Shown here: positions 1 to 5,275 of the stretch, piece by piece
Layout: each line of letters begins with the position of its first letter
How positions within the stretch are numbered: the stretch's first letter is position 1
From: Actinomycetes bacterium
Lineage (GTDB): Bacteria; Actinomycetota; Coriobacteriia; Coriobacteriales; Coriobacteriaceae
DNA: 5,275 nt
Assembly: GCA_023441725.1 (NCBI GenBank)
Contig: JAEZNV010000028.1
Span: forward strand, 1 to 5,275
Reading direction: 5' to 3'
Translations under genes and position numbers: made by a program
Notes under the pieces: model-generated
Told to the model about the DNA's origin: nothing
The model's input: only the letters and a program-made list of their open reading frames with translations
Database searches by the model: none

Positions 1-1181
1 GCTTTATCGACCGCATGAACGTGGTGCTGCGCGAGAACATCGTGGGCGTGCGCGTCATCCGCGCATTTAACAAGGAGCGCCACGAGGAGCAGCGCCTGGA
101 CGAGGTGTTTAGCGATTACGCGGCCAACGCCATCAAGGTCAACCACCTGTTTGTGGGTCTCGACAGTTCCAGCTTCTTTTTGATGAATATCGCCGAGGTG
201 GCGGTGCTGTGGGTGGGCGGCAACCGCGTGGGCGTCCACGCCATGCAAATCGGCAGCATCTCGGCCGTGTTGGAATACGCGATCCTGATCCTTTTCTTTG
301 TGATGATGGCGCAGATGGTGATTCTGACGCTCCCGCGCGCTGCGGCGTGTCTCAACCGTGCGCAACAGGTGCTCGAAATCGAGCCGAGCATCGTGGACGG
401 CAAGCGCACGCTAGATACGTGCGCGGCGGAGCCTGTTGACGGTACCGATGCGGTTGCCGTGTTCGACCATATGTCGTTCCGTTTTGACGATGCCGACGAG
501 GACACTCTGTGCAACCTGAGTTTTGCCTGCCGCCGCGGACAGACGACCGCGATCGTGGGCTCAACGGGCTCGGGCAAGTCAACGGTGGCCAAGCTCCTGC
601 TTCGCTTCCACGATGCAACGAAGGGCGCCATTCGCCTGAACGGCATCGATCTGCACGACCTTTCGCAAGGTGAGATTCGCGGGCATATCGCTTACGTGCC
701 GCAGAAGGCGTGGCTGTTCTCGGGCACCGTTGCAAGCAACCTGCGCTTTGGCAACGAAGGCGCGACTGAGGCTGACATGCTCCATGCGCTGGAGGTTGCC
801 CAGAGCACCTTTGTGCTCGACCAGCCCCAGGGGCTCGATACGCCGGTGGCCCAGGGCGGCACGAACTTCTCGGGCGGCCAGCGCCAGCGCCTGGCCATTG
901 CTCGCGCACTCATGAAGCGCGCCGATCTATATATCTTCGACGACAGTTTTTCGGCCCTAGACTTTAAGACCGATGCGGCACTGCGCCATGCGCTGCAGGA
1001 CGAGACGCGCGATGCCGCGGTGCTCATCATCGCCCAGCGCATCTCGACGATCTTGCACGCCGACCAGATCGTCGTGCTCAAGGACGGCGAGGTTGTGGGC
1101 TTGGGCACGCATGGCGAGCTTATGGAAACCTGCGAGGTGTACCGCGCCATCGCGGAATCGCAGATGAAGGGAGGTGAGTAG
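1..1181 (+). CDS. Heterodimeric ABC exporter, subunit 1 (degenerate-site half), 5' partial
   Basis: This is the C-terminal part of a fused permease/ATPase (type IV exporter fold). The reading frame is open to the left edge, so the start lies outside; about 392 residues are visible against roughly 580 for the family, so much of the membrane domain is missing. Numbering from the Met at position 15: a coupling-helix stretch with VRVIRAFNKE, two membrane segments near 50-72 and 80-108, then the ATPase with Walker A GSTGSGKST (182-190), Q-loop Gln230, signature FSGGQ (285-289), Walker B ending IFDD (307-310) and D-loop SALD (313-316). Asp310 replaces the catalytic Glu, and Gln341 (IIAQR) replaces the switch His. 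Such changes mark the degenerate half of BmrCD/LmrCD/TM287-288-type heterodimers. The substrate (drug, lipid or peptide) cannot be read from the sequence. The last codons carry the ribosome binding site of the next gene, so the two are surely co-transcribed and probably translationally coupled. Confidence 0.93.
   Translation, partial: FIDRMNVVLRENIVGVRVIRAFNKERHEEQRLDEVFSDYAANAIKVNHLFVGLDSSSFFLMNIAEVAVLWVGGNRVGVHAMQIGSISAVLEYAILILFFVMMAQMVILTLPRAAACLNRAQQVLEIEPSIVDGKRTLDTCAAEPVDGTDAVAVFDHMSFRFDDADEDTLCNLSFACRRGQTTAIVGSTGSGKSTVAKLLLRFHDATKGAIRLNGIDLHDLSQGEIRGHIAYVPQKAWLFSGTVASNLRFGNEGATEADMLHALEVAQSTFVLDQPQGLDTPVAQGGTNFSGGQRQRLAIARALMKRADLYIFDDSFSALDFKTDAALRHALQDETRDAAVLIIAQRISTILHADQIVVLKDGEVVGLGTHGELMETCEVYRAIAESQMKGGE
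1167..1177 (+). promoter_or_regulatory. Ribosome binding site deciding the start of ABC subunit 2
   Basis: AAGGGAGGTGA is a near-perfect Shine-Dalgarno sequence, with its GGAGG core 8 bases before the ATG at 1183. An in-frame GTG at 1174 lies inside this site and is therefore an unlikely start. The site overlaps the final codons of subunit 1 (encoding MKGGE), which fits coupled translation of the two exporter halves. Confidence 0.85.
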
Positions 1182-1182
1182 C

Positions 1183-3189
1183 ATGACCGAGGAGCTCAGG
1201 AAGCAGGCCAGCGTTGATGACGCCGTTGCCGCGGGACTGGTTGAGGAAACGGCTGCCGTAGCACCCGAGCTGGACGAGGCCGCCAAGGCTGCAGCCGAGC
1301 GCGAGGCTCGCCGCCAAGCGCTCTACGAGGAAAACGAACGCGCCGAGGATGAGCGCGCCCGCGCTGAGGCAGAGCGCATGCGCGATGTGGACGACGAGGA
1401 CGAGGACGAGAAACCCCGCGACACCTGGGCGACGGTGCGCCGCCTGTGGAGCGAGGCTGCCGGTGACCATTGGCGCTTCTATATCGTGTTCGCGAGCATC
1501 GTGTTCTATGCCATCTTTAACACCGCTGCGCCGGCATATAGCGCCCGCGTGATCGATGAGCTGTGGGGCCACATTCAGGTGGCGTTTGCCAACGACACCA
1601 CCTTCAACATCACCTGGGAGAACTGCGGCAGGACCATCTTCATCTACTTTATGATCTGGACGGCCGCTGCCTCGTTCTACGCGCTCCAGAGCTTTTTGAT
1701 GTCGAGCGTGGCCGAACGCCTTAACCTGCACCTGCGTAACCGCATCGCTCAAAAGCTCAACCGTCTGCCGCTTGCCTTCTTTGATGCGCATCGTCCCGGC
1801 GAGGTCGTCAGCCGTGCGACCAACGACTTAGACAAGATGTCTGAGAGCATGCAGCGCGGCTTGCTGCAGCTTCTGGTGTCGATCGGTACCGTGGTGGGCG
1901 CCGTGAGCGTGATGTTCGTGTTTAGCGTGCCGCTCACGCTTGTCTTTTTGTTCTTTACGGCGCTTTCGCTGCTGGTGACGAAGGTCGTTTCGCGCCGCAC
2001 GCACGATGTGACGGGCGAGCGCCAGGAGTGGGTGTCCAAGATTACGAGCGCGGTCGAGGAAGGCTACTCGGGCCGTCTGGTGATCCGTGCGTTTAACCGC
2101 GAGCGCCAGAGCTCTGCCGAGGTGCACGAGGCTTCGAAGGAGCTGGCGCGCGTGAGCACCAAGGCCGACTTTATGATTAACGCCGTCGGCCCCGCGGTGC
2201 GCTTTATCGGCCGCTTGGCGCAGATCGTGATTGCGCTTGTGGGCTGCAGCATGCTGGTTGCCGGGCATATGACCGTCGGCGTGTTCCAGGCGTTCTTCCA
2301 GTTTATCTATGAGGCATCCGAGCCCATGACGCAGCTGTCGTTTACCTTTAACTCGCTGCAGAGCGCGCTGGCGAGCGCCGAGCGCGTGTTCGACCTGCTC
2401 GACGAGTCCGAGATGGAAGCCGATCCGTTGCCGGCGGCCGCCGCCAAGCTGCCGGGCAAGGTTGAGGGCCGTGTTGCCTTTGAACACGTGCGCTTTGGTT
2501 ATGCGCCCGACAAGCCGCTCATGCGCGACGTGTCGTTTGCCGCCGAGCCGGGCCAAAAGATCGCGGTGGTGGGAACCACGGGCGCGGGCAAGACCACGCT
2601 CATCAATCTGCTCATGCGCTTCTACGAGATCGACGGTGGTCGCATTACCCTTGACGGTGTGGACACGAGCCGCATGGATCGCGGCGAGCTGCGCCAGCAG
2701 TTTGGCATGGTGTTGCAGGACGCCTGGCTGTTCGATGGCACCATTGCCGAGAACATCGCCTACGGCTGTCCCGAGGCAACGCGTGAGGAGATTGTCGCGG
2801 CCGCACGTGCCGCTCAGGTCGATTTCTTTGTGCGCACTATGCCGCAGGGCTACGACACGCGTGTGGCTAACGATGCCGAGAGCATCAGCCAAGGCCAACG
2901 TCAGCTGCTGACCATCGCGCGCGTGCTGCTCAACAACCCGGCGATCCTCATCCTGGACGAGGCGACGTCGAGCGTGGACACGCGCACCGAGCTCGCCATC
3001 GGCCGTGCTATGGATGCGCTCATGCGCGGGCGCACGAGCTTTGTGATCGCGCATCGCTTGTCGACGATCGTGGATGCCGACCTGATCCTGGTTATGGACC
3101 ACGGCAACATTATCGAGCAGGGTACGCACAAGGAGCTGCTGGCTGCCGAGGGCGCCTATGCCGACCTCTACCTAAGCCAGTTCGCATAA
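1183..3189 (+). CDS. Heterodimeric ABC exporter, subunit 2 (catalytic-site half)
   Basis: A complete 668-residue fused permease/ATPase exporter half. It begins with an unusual charged extension (about residues 1-88): Ala/Glu/Arg-rich and probably helical from about 30 to 67, then an acidic DVDDEDEDE stretch. Six membrane segments follow near 98-118, 151-172, 226-247, 249-270, 340-361 and 365-385. The ATPase domain has Walker A GTTGAGKTT (464-472), Q-loop Gln512, Walker B LILDE (589-593) with catalytic Glu593, D-loop SSVD (596-599) and switch His624 (IAHR). Its signature is ISQGQ (568-572) rather than LSGGQ. That degenerate signature pairs with the degenerate Walker B and switch of subunit 1, while its own intact Glu/His site pairs with the SGGQ of subunit 1. 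The gene begins one base after the upstream stop and is followed by a palindrome and a terminator, so it is the last gene of the operon. It is about 70-90 residues longer than typical family members because of the N-terminal extension. The exported substrate is unknown. Confidence 0.95.
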   Translation: MTEELRKQASVDDAVAAGLVEETAAVAPELDEAAKAAAEREARRQALYEENERAEDERARAEAERMRDVDDEDEDEKPRDTWATVRRLWSEAAGDHWRFYIVFASIVFYAIFNTAAPAYSARVIDELWGHIQVAFANDTTFNITWENCGRTIFIYFMIWTAAASFYALQSFLMSSVAERLNLHLRNRIAQKLNRLPLAFFDAHRPGEVVSRATNDLDKMSESMQRGLLQLLVSIGTVVGAVSVMFVFSVPLTLVFLFFTALSLLVTKVVSRRTHDVTGERQEWVSKITSAVEEGYSGRLVIRAFNRERQSSAEVHEASKELARVSTKADFMINAVGPAVRFIGRLAQIVIALVGCSMLVAGHMTVGVFQAFFQFIYEASEPMTQLSFTFNSLQSALASAERVFDLLDESEMEADPLPAAAAKLPGKVEGRVAFEHVRFGYAPDKPLMRDVSFAAEPGQKIAVVGTTGAGKTTLINLLMRFYEIDGGRITLDGVDTSRMDRGELRQQFGMVLQDAWLFDGTIAENIAYGCPEATREEIVAAARAAQVDFFVRTMPQGYDTRVANDAESISQGQRQLLTIARVLLNNPAILILDEATSSVDTRTELAIGRAMDALMRGRTSFVIAHRLSTIVDADLILVMDHGNIIEQGTHKELLAAEGAYADLYLSQFA

Positions 3190-3190
3190 G

Positions 3191-3219
3191 GTGACATGGG
3201 GGGCAGTCCCGCATGTCAC
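3191..3219. repeat. Palindromic REP-like element after the ABC operon
   Basis: GTGACATG (3191-3198) is repeated as its exact reverse complement CATGTCAC (3212-3219). GGG (3199-3201) can also pair with CCC (3208-3210) around a bulged G, giving an 11-bp hairpin with a 6-base loop. It starts two bases after the stop codon and is separate from the terminator that follows. The form, a perfect outer palindrome around a G-run, CAGT and C-run core, resembles intergenic REP-type elements moved by REP-associated tyrosine transposases. That assignment is inference from shape; no second copy is present in this window. Confidence 0.5.
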
Positions 3220-3228
3220 ATCGAAAAG

Positions 3229-3265
3229 AAGGCGTGCCGGGGGCGGATTCCCCGGCACGCCTTTT
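3229..3265. terminator. Rho-independent terminator between convergent ABC operon and cysE
   Basis: A perfect 14-bp stem (3229-3242 with 3250-3263) closes a 7-base loop and runs into TTTT (3262-3265). It ends the exporter operon on the plus strand. Read on the minus strand, the stem lies about 38 bases after the cysE stop and is followed by a T-rich CTTCTTTTCG tail, so it probably serves both genes. Confidence 0.88.
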
Positions 3266-3301
3266 GTGTTGGCGTTCATGCTGTGGCGGTTGTCCGCGGC
3301 C

Positions 3302-4006
3302 CTAGCGTTCGTCCACGAGCTTGGCGACGAGGGCTTTGAGCTCGGCCACCTCTTGCTCGAGTTCCTTGACGCGGCGGGCGTTTTCGGTGATGCCCTGACG
3401 GTTGAGGGCGCTCTGCTCGGCGGCATCGTCGGGCATGTACTCGCGATGCTGCTTGGCGTCGAAGCTCTCCTCGAACACGCGGCAGCCGTTGCGCTTGATG
3501 ATGCGCCCGGGCACGCCCACGACGGTGCAGTTGTCGGGCACGTCCTTGACGACGACCGAGTTGCCGCCGATTTTGACGTTGTTGCCAATGTGGATGTTGC
3601 CAAGCACCTTGGCGCCCGTGCCCACCGTGACATTGTTGCCCAGGGTGGGGTGACGCTTGCCGGTCTCGTTGCCGGTGCCGCCGAGCGTGACGCCCTGGTA
3701 GAGCACACAGTTGTCGCCCACGATGGCAGTCTCGCCAATAACGACGCCCATGGCGTGGTCGATAAAGAAGTGCTTGCCGATCTGCGCGGCGGGATGAATC
3801 TCAACACCAGTGATATGGCGGGTTAACTGCGAGAGCACACGGGCGAGTGAGCGATGACCGTGCTCCCACAGCCAGTGCTCGGGCACGTGGTTCCACTTGG
3901 CGTGCAGGCCAGGATAGGAAAGGAAGATGACCAGGCCGTTTTGCGCGGCAGGGTCTTGCGCCTGGACGGTCTTGATGTCCTCGCGAATGGTATTGATAAA
4001 GCTCAC
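3302..4006 (-). CDS. cysE: Serine O-acetyltransferase
   Basis: Transfers acetyl from acetyl-CoA to L-serine to give O-acetylserine, the precursor that cysteine synthase converts to cysteine in the cytoplasm. The 234-residue protein is of the short bacterial type, lacking much of the N-terminal helical domain of the E. coli enzyme. Visible features: the DPAA motif (Asp18), the SYPGLHA and HWLW motifs (about 30-47), then a left-handed beta-helix of hexapeptide repeats (about 68-170). Key residues are Asp83-His84 in the IDHAMG motif and His119 in KRHP, equivalent to the catalytic Asp/His pair and CoA-site His of known CysE proteins; the GGTG loop (109-112) is intact. The C-terminus (about 205-234) is Leu/Val/Glu-rich with coiled-coil spacing and lies where the cysteine-inhibited tail of other SATs is found. 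The start is a GTG behind a strong ribosome binding site. The gene stands alone, convergent with the ABC operon and divergent from the DedA gene; no cysK is seen nearby. Confidence 0.95.
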   Translation of the reverse strand: MSFINTIREDIKTVQAQDPAAQNGLVIFLSYPGLHAKWNHVPEHWLWEHGHRSLARVLSQLTRHITGVEIHPAAQIGKHFFIDHAMGVVIGETAIVGDNCVLYQGVTLGGTGNETGKRHPTLGNNVTVGTGAKVLGNIHIGNNVKIGGNSVVVKDVPDNCTVVGVPGRIIKRNGCRVFEESFDAKQHREYMPDDAAEQSALNRQGITENARRVKELEQEVAELKALVAKLVDER

Positions 4007-4012
4007 CGGCCG

Positions 4013-4021
4013 CCCTCCCTT
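4013..4021 (-). promoter_or_regulatory. Ribosome binding site of cysE, supporting a GTG start
   Basis: On the minus strand this reads AAGGGAGGG, ending 6 bases before the GTG at 4006-4004. There is no better-placed ATG, so the GTG start is well supported. Confidence 0.8.
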
Positions 4022-4047
4022 AGCGCCGTGACAATGCGATTCAATAA

Positions 4048-4076
4048 AGTATAGCGATTCGCTAGGGATTAGGAAG
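4048..4076 (-). promoter_or_regulatory. Probable cysE promoter
   Basis: The minus strand carries TATACT (4053-4048), a good -10 box, about 42 bases before the GTG start. A -35 box at the expected distance is poor (CTTCCT, 4076-4071, 17-base spacer), which suggests weak basal activity or help from an activator. The spacer contains a 13-bp palindrome. Called from sequence only. Confidence 0.5.
4052..4064. promoter_or_regulatory. Palindrome in the cysE promoter spacer, candidate operator
   Basis: TAGCGA (4052-4057) and TCGCTA (4059-4064) are perfect inverted repeats around a single T. The palindrome overlaps the upstream end of the cysE -10 box and fills part of the -10/-35 spacer, where a bound dimeric regulator would block RNA polymerase. 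It does not match the CymR or CysB site patterns that I know, so the regulator is unknown. Confidence 0.4.
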
Positions 4077-4153
4077 GGCGATCTTGCTTCGCTTTGGGCG
4101 ACAAGTGTCAGTTATGCAAACTTGCTGGTAATGAAGTAAGACTTTTGAGGGGT

Positions 4154-4184
4154 TTGGCCCGTGCTCGCGCCGCAACCGTATACT
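4154..4184 (+). promoter_or_regulatory. Probable promoter of the DedA-family gene
   Basis: TATACT (4179-4184) is a strong -10 box 46 bases before the chosen ATG. The best -35 candidate is TTGGCC (4154-4159), with a rather long 19-base spacer. The predicted transcript start is near 4191, leaving a 5' leader of about 40 bases that contains the ribosome binding site. Confidence 0.5.
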
Positions 4185-4215
4185 GGTCAACTTGGACGTG
4201 TCCGCGCCCACAACT

Positions 4216-4221
4216 GAGAGG
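4216..4221 (+). promoter_or_regulatory. Ribosome binding site deciding the DedA-family start
   Basis: GAGAGG lies 9 bases before the ATG at 4231. A TTG at 4192 would add 13 residues in frame, but it sits at the predicted transcript start with no Shine-Dalgarno sequence, so the ATG at 4231 is preferred. Confidence 0.65.
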
Positions 4222-4230
4222 TTTTACTTC

Positions 4231-4878
4231 ATGGGTTTCATCAATTTTATCGCCGAGCTGCTTAAGGACCCGCGCACCGCGATCGCCAGCTGGATCGCCG
4301 CCGGCCCGCTTATGGCCTACGGCTGCGTGTTCCTAATCATCTTTATCGAGACGGGCGTGGTGTTCTTCCCGTTCCTTCCCGGCGACTCGCTGCTGTTTGC
4401 CTCGGGCTTCTTTGCCCACAACGGCGGCTTTAACATCGTGGCGCTTCTGGCCACCGCATGGGCCGCAGCCATCCTGGGCGATCAGTGCAACTTTATGATC
4501 GGCCACTTCTTTGGCCGCAAGATCATCGCCTCGGGCAAGGTAAAGGCCATGACGCCCGAGCGCATCAAAAAGTCCGAGGATTTCCTGGATAAGTGGGGCC
4601 ATCTGGCCATCTTCCTCGGTCGCTTCTTCCCGTTCATCCGCACCTTTGTGCCTTTTATCGCCGGCATGGGCGGCATGCACTGGCGCAACTTTGTCATCTT
4701 TAACGTGCTGGGTGGAATTACCTGGTCAACGGTCTTTACGCTGCTGGGTTACTTCTTTGGTGGCATTCCGTTTGTGCAGGAGCATTTTGAGCTGCTGATT
4801 ATCGGCATCGTCGCCGTGTCGATCATCCCGACCGTGGTCGGCCTGGTTAAGGCTAAGCTCGGTAAAAAGAACGCCTAG
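4231..4878 (+). CDS. DedA/VTT-family integral membrane protein
   Basis: A 215-residue polytopic membrane protein, the usual length for the family. DedA proteins support membrane homeostasis, proton-motive-force-linked drug and pH resistance, and in some members (UptA type) recycling of undecaprenyl phosphate across the membrane. The signature parts are present: an ETG motif followed by FPFLPGDSLL (Glu40, Asp52), the GDQCNFMIGHFFGRK segment (83-97) and GRFFPFIRTFVPFIAGM (130-146) with Arg131 and Arg137. Glu40, Asp52, Arg131 and Arg137 line up with the essential Glu39, Asp51, Arg130 and Arg136 of E. coli YqjA as I recall them, so the protein should be functional. Hydrophobic stretches lie near 22-46, 52-82, 124-146, 150-171 and 178-203, and the C-terminus is basic (KAKLGKKNA). 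It has its own promoter and terminator and appears to be a single-gene unit divergent from cysE. Which lipid or ion it handles cannot be told from the sequence. Confidence 0.92.
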   Translation: MGFINFIAELLKDPRTAIASWIAAGPLMAYGCVFLIIFIETGVVFFPFLPGDSLLFASGFFAHNGGFNIVALLATAWAAAILGDQCNFMIGHFFGRKIIASGKVKAMTPERIKKSEDFLDKWGHLAIFLGRFFPFIRTFVPFIAGMGGMHWRNFVIFNVLGGITWSTVFTLLGYFFGGIPFVQEHFELLIIGIVAVSIIPTVVGLVKAKLGKKNA

Positions 4879-4906
4879 TCCGAGTTTGTTTTCGGACGTT
4901 AATTCC

Positions 4907-4940
4907 AAGGCCCGTCATCGGATTCGATGGCGGGCCTTTT
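4907..4940 (+). terminator. Rho-independent terminator after the DedA-family gene
   Basis: A 14-bp stem (4907-4920 with 4925-4938, one T-G wobble) with a GATT loop ends in TTTT (4937-4940). It follows the stop codon by 28 bases. A small extra hairpin, GTCCGA (4878-4883) with TCGGAC (4892-4897), lies between the stop codon and the terminator. Confidence 0.9.
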
Positions 4941-4985
4941 GTGTTGAAGGCAAATGAAAATACTTTACTTAGTTAAAGAAAAACG

Positions 4986-5014
4986 TTTTATCCAAGGCGT
5001 GCGGGGAGTACAAT
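4986..5014 (+). promoter_or_regulatory. Probable promoter of the ilvE transcript
   Basis: TACAAT (5009-5014) is a good -10 box. TTTTAT (4986-4991) is a weak -35 candidate with a 17-base spacer. The 40 bases upstream (about 4950-4991) are strikingly A/T-rich for this genome, as in an UP element. The transcript should start near 5021, giving a leader of about 147 bases. Confidence 0.55.
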
Positions 5015-5020
5015 CACCTG

Positions 5021-5168
5021 CATGCGAATCGACGTGCCATCGGCTTCGATGCTGCCCGCGTGTCCTGCCCGGCTCTACGCTTCCGGGTATGCGACGTTGC
5101 GACGCGGCCGGCTTCGGTCCTTGCGTGCGGGTTCGCGAGTATGCAACCGTGTATGTAAGGAGCGACAT
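5021..5168 (+). promoter_or_regulatory. Structured 5' leader of ilvE, function unknown
   Basis: The roughly 147 bases between the predicted transcript start and the ilvE ATG can fold into consecutive hairpins: 5038-5042 with 5047-5051; 5066-5072 with 5083-5089; 5106-5110 with 5115-5119; 5121-5128 with 5139-5146. A short one around the ribosome binding site (5151-5156 with 5165-5170) runs into the start codon. The octamer CGGCTTCG occurs twice (5041-5048 and 5109-5116), each time across a GCTT loop. I see no T-box GGTGG-type sequence, no leader peptide rich in Leu, Ile or Val codons and no obvious terminator in the leader. It could be a regulatory RNA or simply a G+C-rich untranslated region. 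Confidence 0.4.
5157..5162 (+). promoter_or_regulatory. Ribosome binding site of ilvE
   Basis: AAGGAG lies 6 bases before the ATG at 5169. It fixes this start over an upstream ATG at 5022, which is in the same open frame. Confidence 0.8.
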
Positions 5169-5275
5169 ATGACTGTCGAGAAGAAGGATATCGATTGGGG
5201 TAGCCTCGGCTTTGGCTACATGAAGACCGATTACAGCTACGAGGCTCATTGGAAGGATGGCGAGTGGGACGAGGG
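5169..5275 (+). CDS. ilvE: Branched-chain amino acid aminotransferase, N-terminus only (3' partial)
   Basis: Only 36 residues are visible before the right edge. They contain KKDIDWGSLGFGYMKTDY followed by a Trp-Lys-Asp-Gly segment and WDEG. This is the typical opening of PLP-dependent (fold type IV) branched-chain aminotransferases of about 340 residues, in which DIDWxxLGFGYxKTDY precedes the small domain. The enzyme exchanges amino groups between glutamate and the 2-oxo acids of Leu, Ile and Val in the cytoplasm. The catalytic Lys and PLP-binding residues lie beyond the window, so activity cannot be judged. The start is set by the AAGGAG site. It follows its own promoter and a long structured leader, which suggests regulation independent of the DedA gene. 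Confidence 0.78.
   Translation, partial: MTVEKKDIDWGSLGFGYMKTDYSYEAHWKDGEWDE

Noticed and set aside
1174..1182. GTG at 1174 as the start of ABC subunit 2
   Set aside because: It lies within the Shine-Dalgarno sequence that serves the ATG at 1183.
1828..3129. Long open frame (433 codons) on the minus strand, antisense to ABC subunit 2
   Set aside because: It lies wholly inside a clear ABC transporter gene. Its His/Arg/Ala-rich product has no recognisable domain and reflects the G+C-biased codon use of the sense strand.
3191..3826. Plus-strand open frame of 211 codons antisense to cysE
   Set aside because: It starts in the palindromic repeat, runs through the terminator and mirrors cysE codons. 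There is no ribosome binding site or domain.
4192..4230. TTG at 4192 as the start of the DedA-family protein
   Set aside because: No ribosome binding site and it coincides with the predicted transcript start. The added 13 residues are not part of the family pattern, and the ATG at 4231 has a GAGAGG site.
4131..4232. 9-bp inverted repeat ATGAAGTAA (4131-4139) and TTACTTCAT (4224-4232) flanking the DedA promoter
   Set aside because: The arms are 84 bases apart, one lies upstream of the transcript start, and the second simply covers the spacer and start codon. A match of this length is plausible by chance over this distance.
5021..5168. T-box riboswitch for branched-chain amino acids
   Set aside because: The leader has no T-box GGTGG-type consensus and no terminator/antiterminator pair, and it is short for this class.
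4954..5172. Possible 72-codon gene or leader peptide before ilvE
   Set aside because: It begins upstream of the best promoter, has no ribosome binding site, ends at the ilvE start and is not rich in branched-chain amino acid codons, so it does not look like an attenuator peptide.

Overview
The window is G+C-rich, with tightly packed genes, GTG as well as ATG starts, strong purine-rich ribosome binding sites and hairpin terminators with short T-tracts. Protein character and gene style suggest a Gram-positive anaerobe of the Coriobacteriia, possibly Collinsella. This is an inference from recall; no search was run.

Layout. (1) Positions 1-3189 (+) hold a two-gene operon for a heterodimeric ABC exporter. 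The first subunit is cut by the left edge; the second is complete and starts one base after the first stops. The two nucleotide-binding domains are complementary in their defects: subunit 1 has an Asp at the catalytic Glu position and a Gln at the His switch, while subunit 2 has a degenerate SQGQ signature. Together they should form one working and one degenerate ATP site. (2) Positions 3190-3301 hold a perfect 8-bp palindrome and then a strong hairpin terminator between convergent genes. (3) Positions 3302-4006 (-) encode serine O-acetyltransferase (cysE), first step of cysteine synthesis from serine. (4) Positions 4007-4230 form a divergent promoter region, with a 13-bp palindrome set into the likely cysE promoter. 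(5) Positions 4231-4878 (+) encode a DedA/VTT-family membrane protein with all four key charged residues. (6) Positions 4879-5168 hold a terminator, an A/T-rich promoter and a roughly 147-base structured leader. (7) From 5169 (+) starts a gene whose 36 visible residues look like branched-chain aminotransferase (ilvE), cut by the right edge.

The genes appear to be four separate transcription units: export, cysteine synthesis, membrane homeostasis and branched-chain amino acid metabolism. I see no CRISPR array, tRNA, rRNA, transposase, phage or defence gene. Most of the window is ordinary core genome. The parts most worth a second look are non-coding: the ilvE leader, the palindrome in the cysE promoter and the palindromic repeat after the exporter operon.
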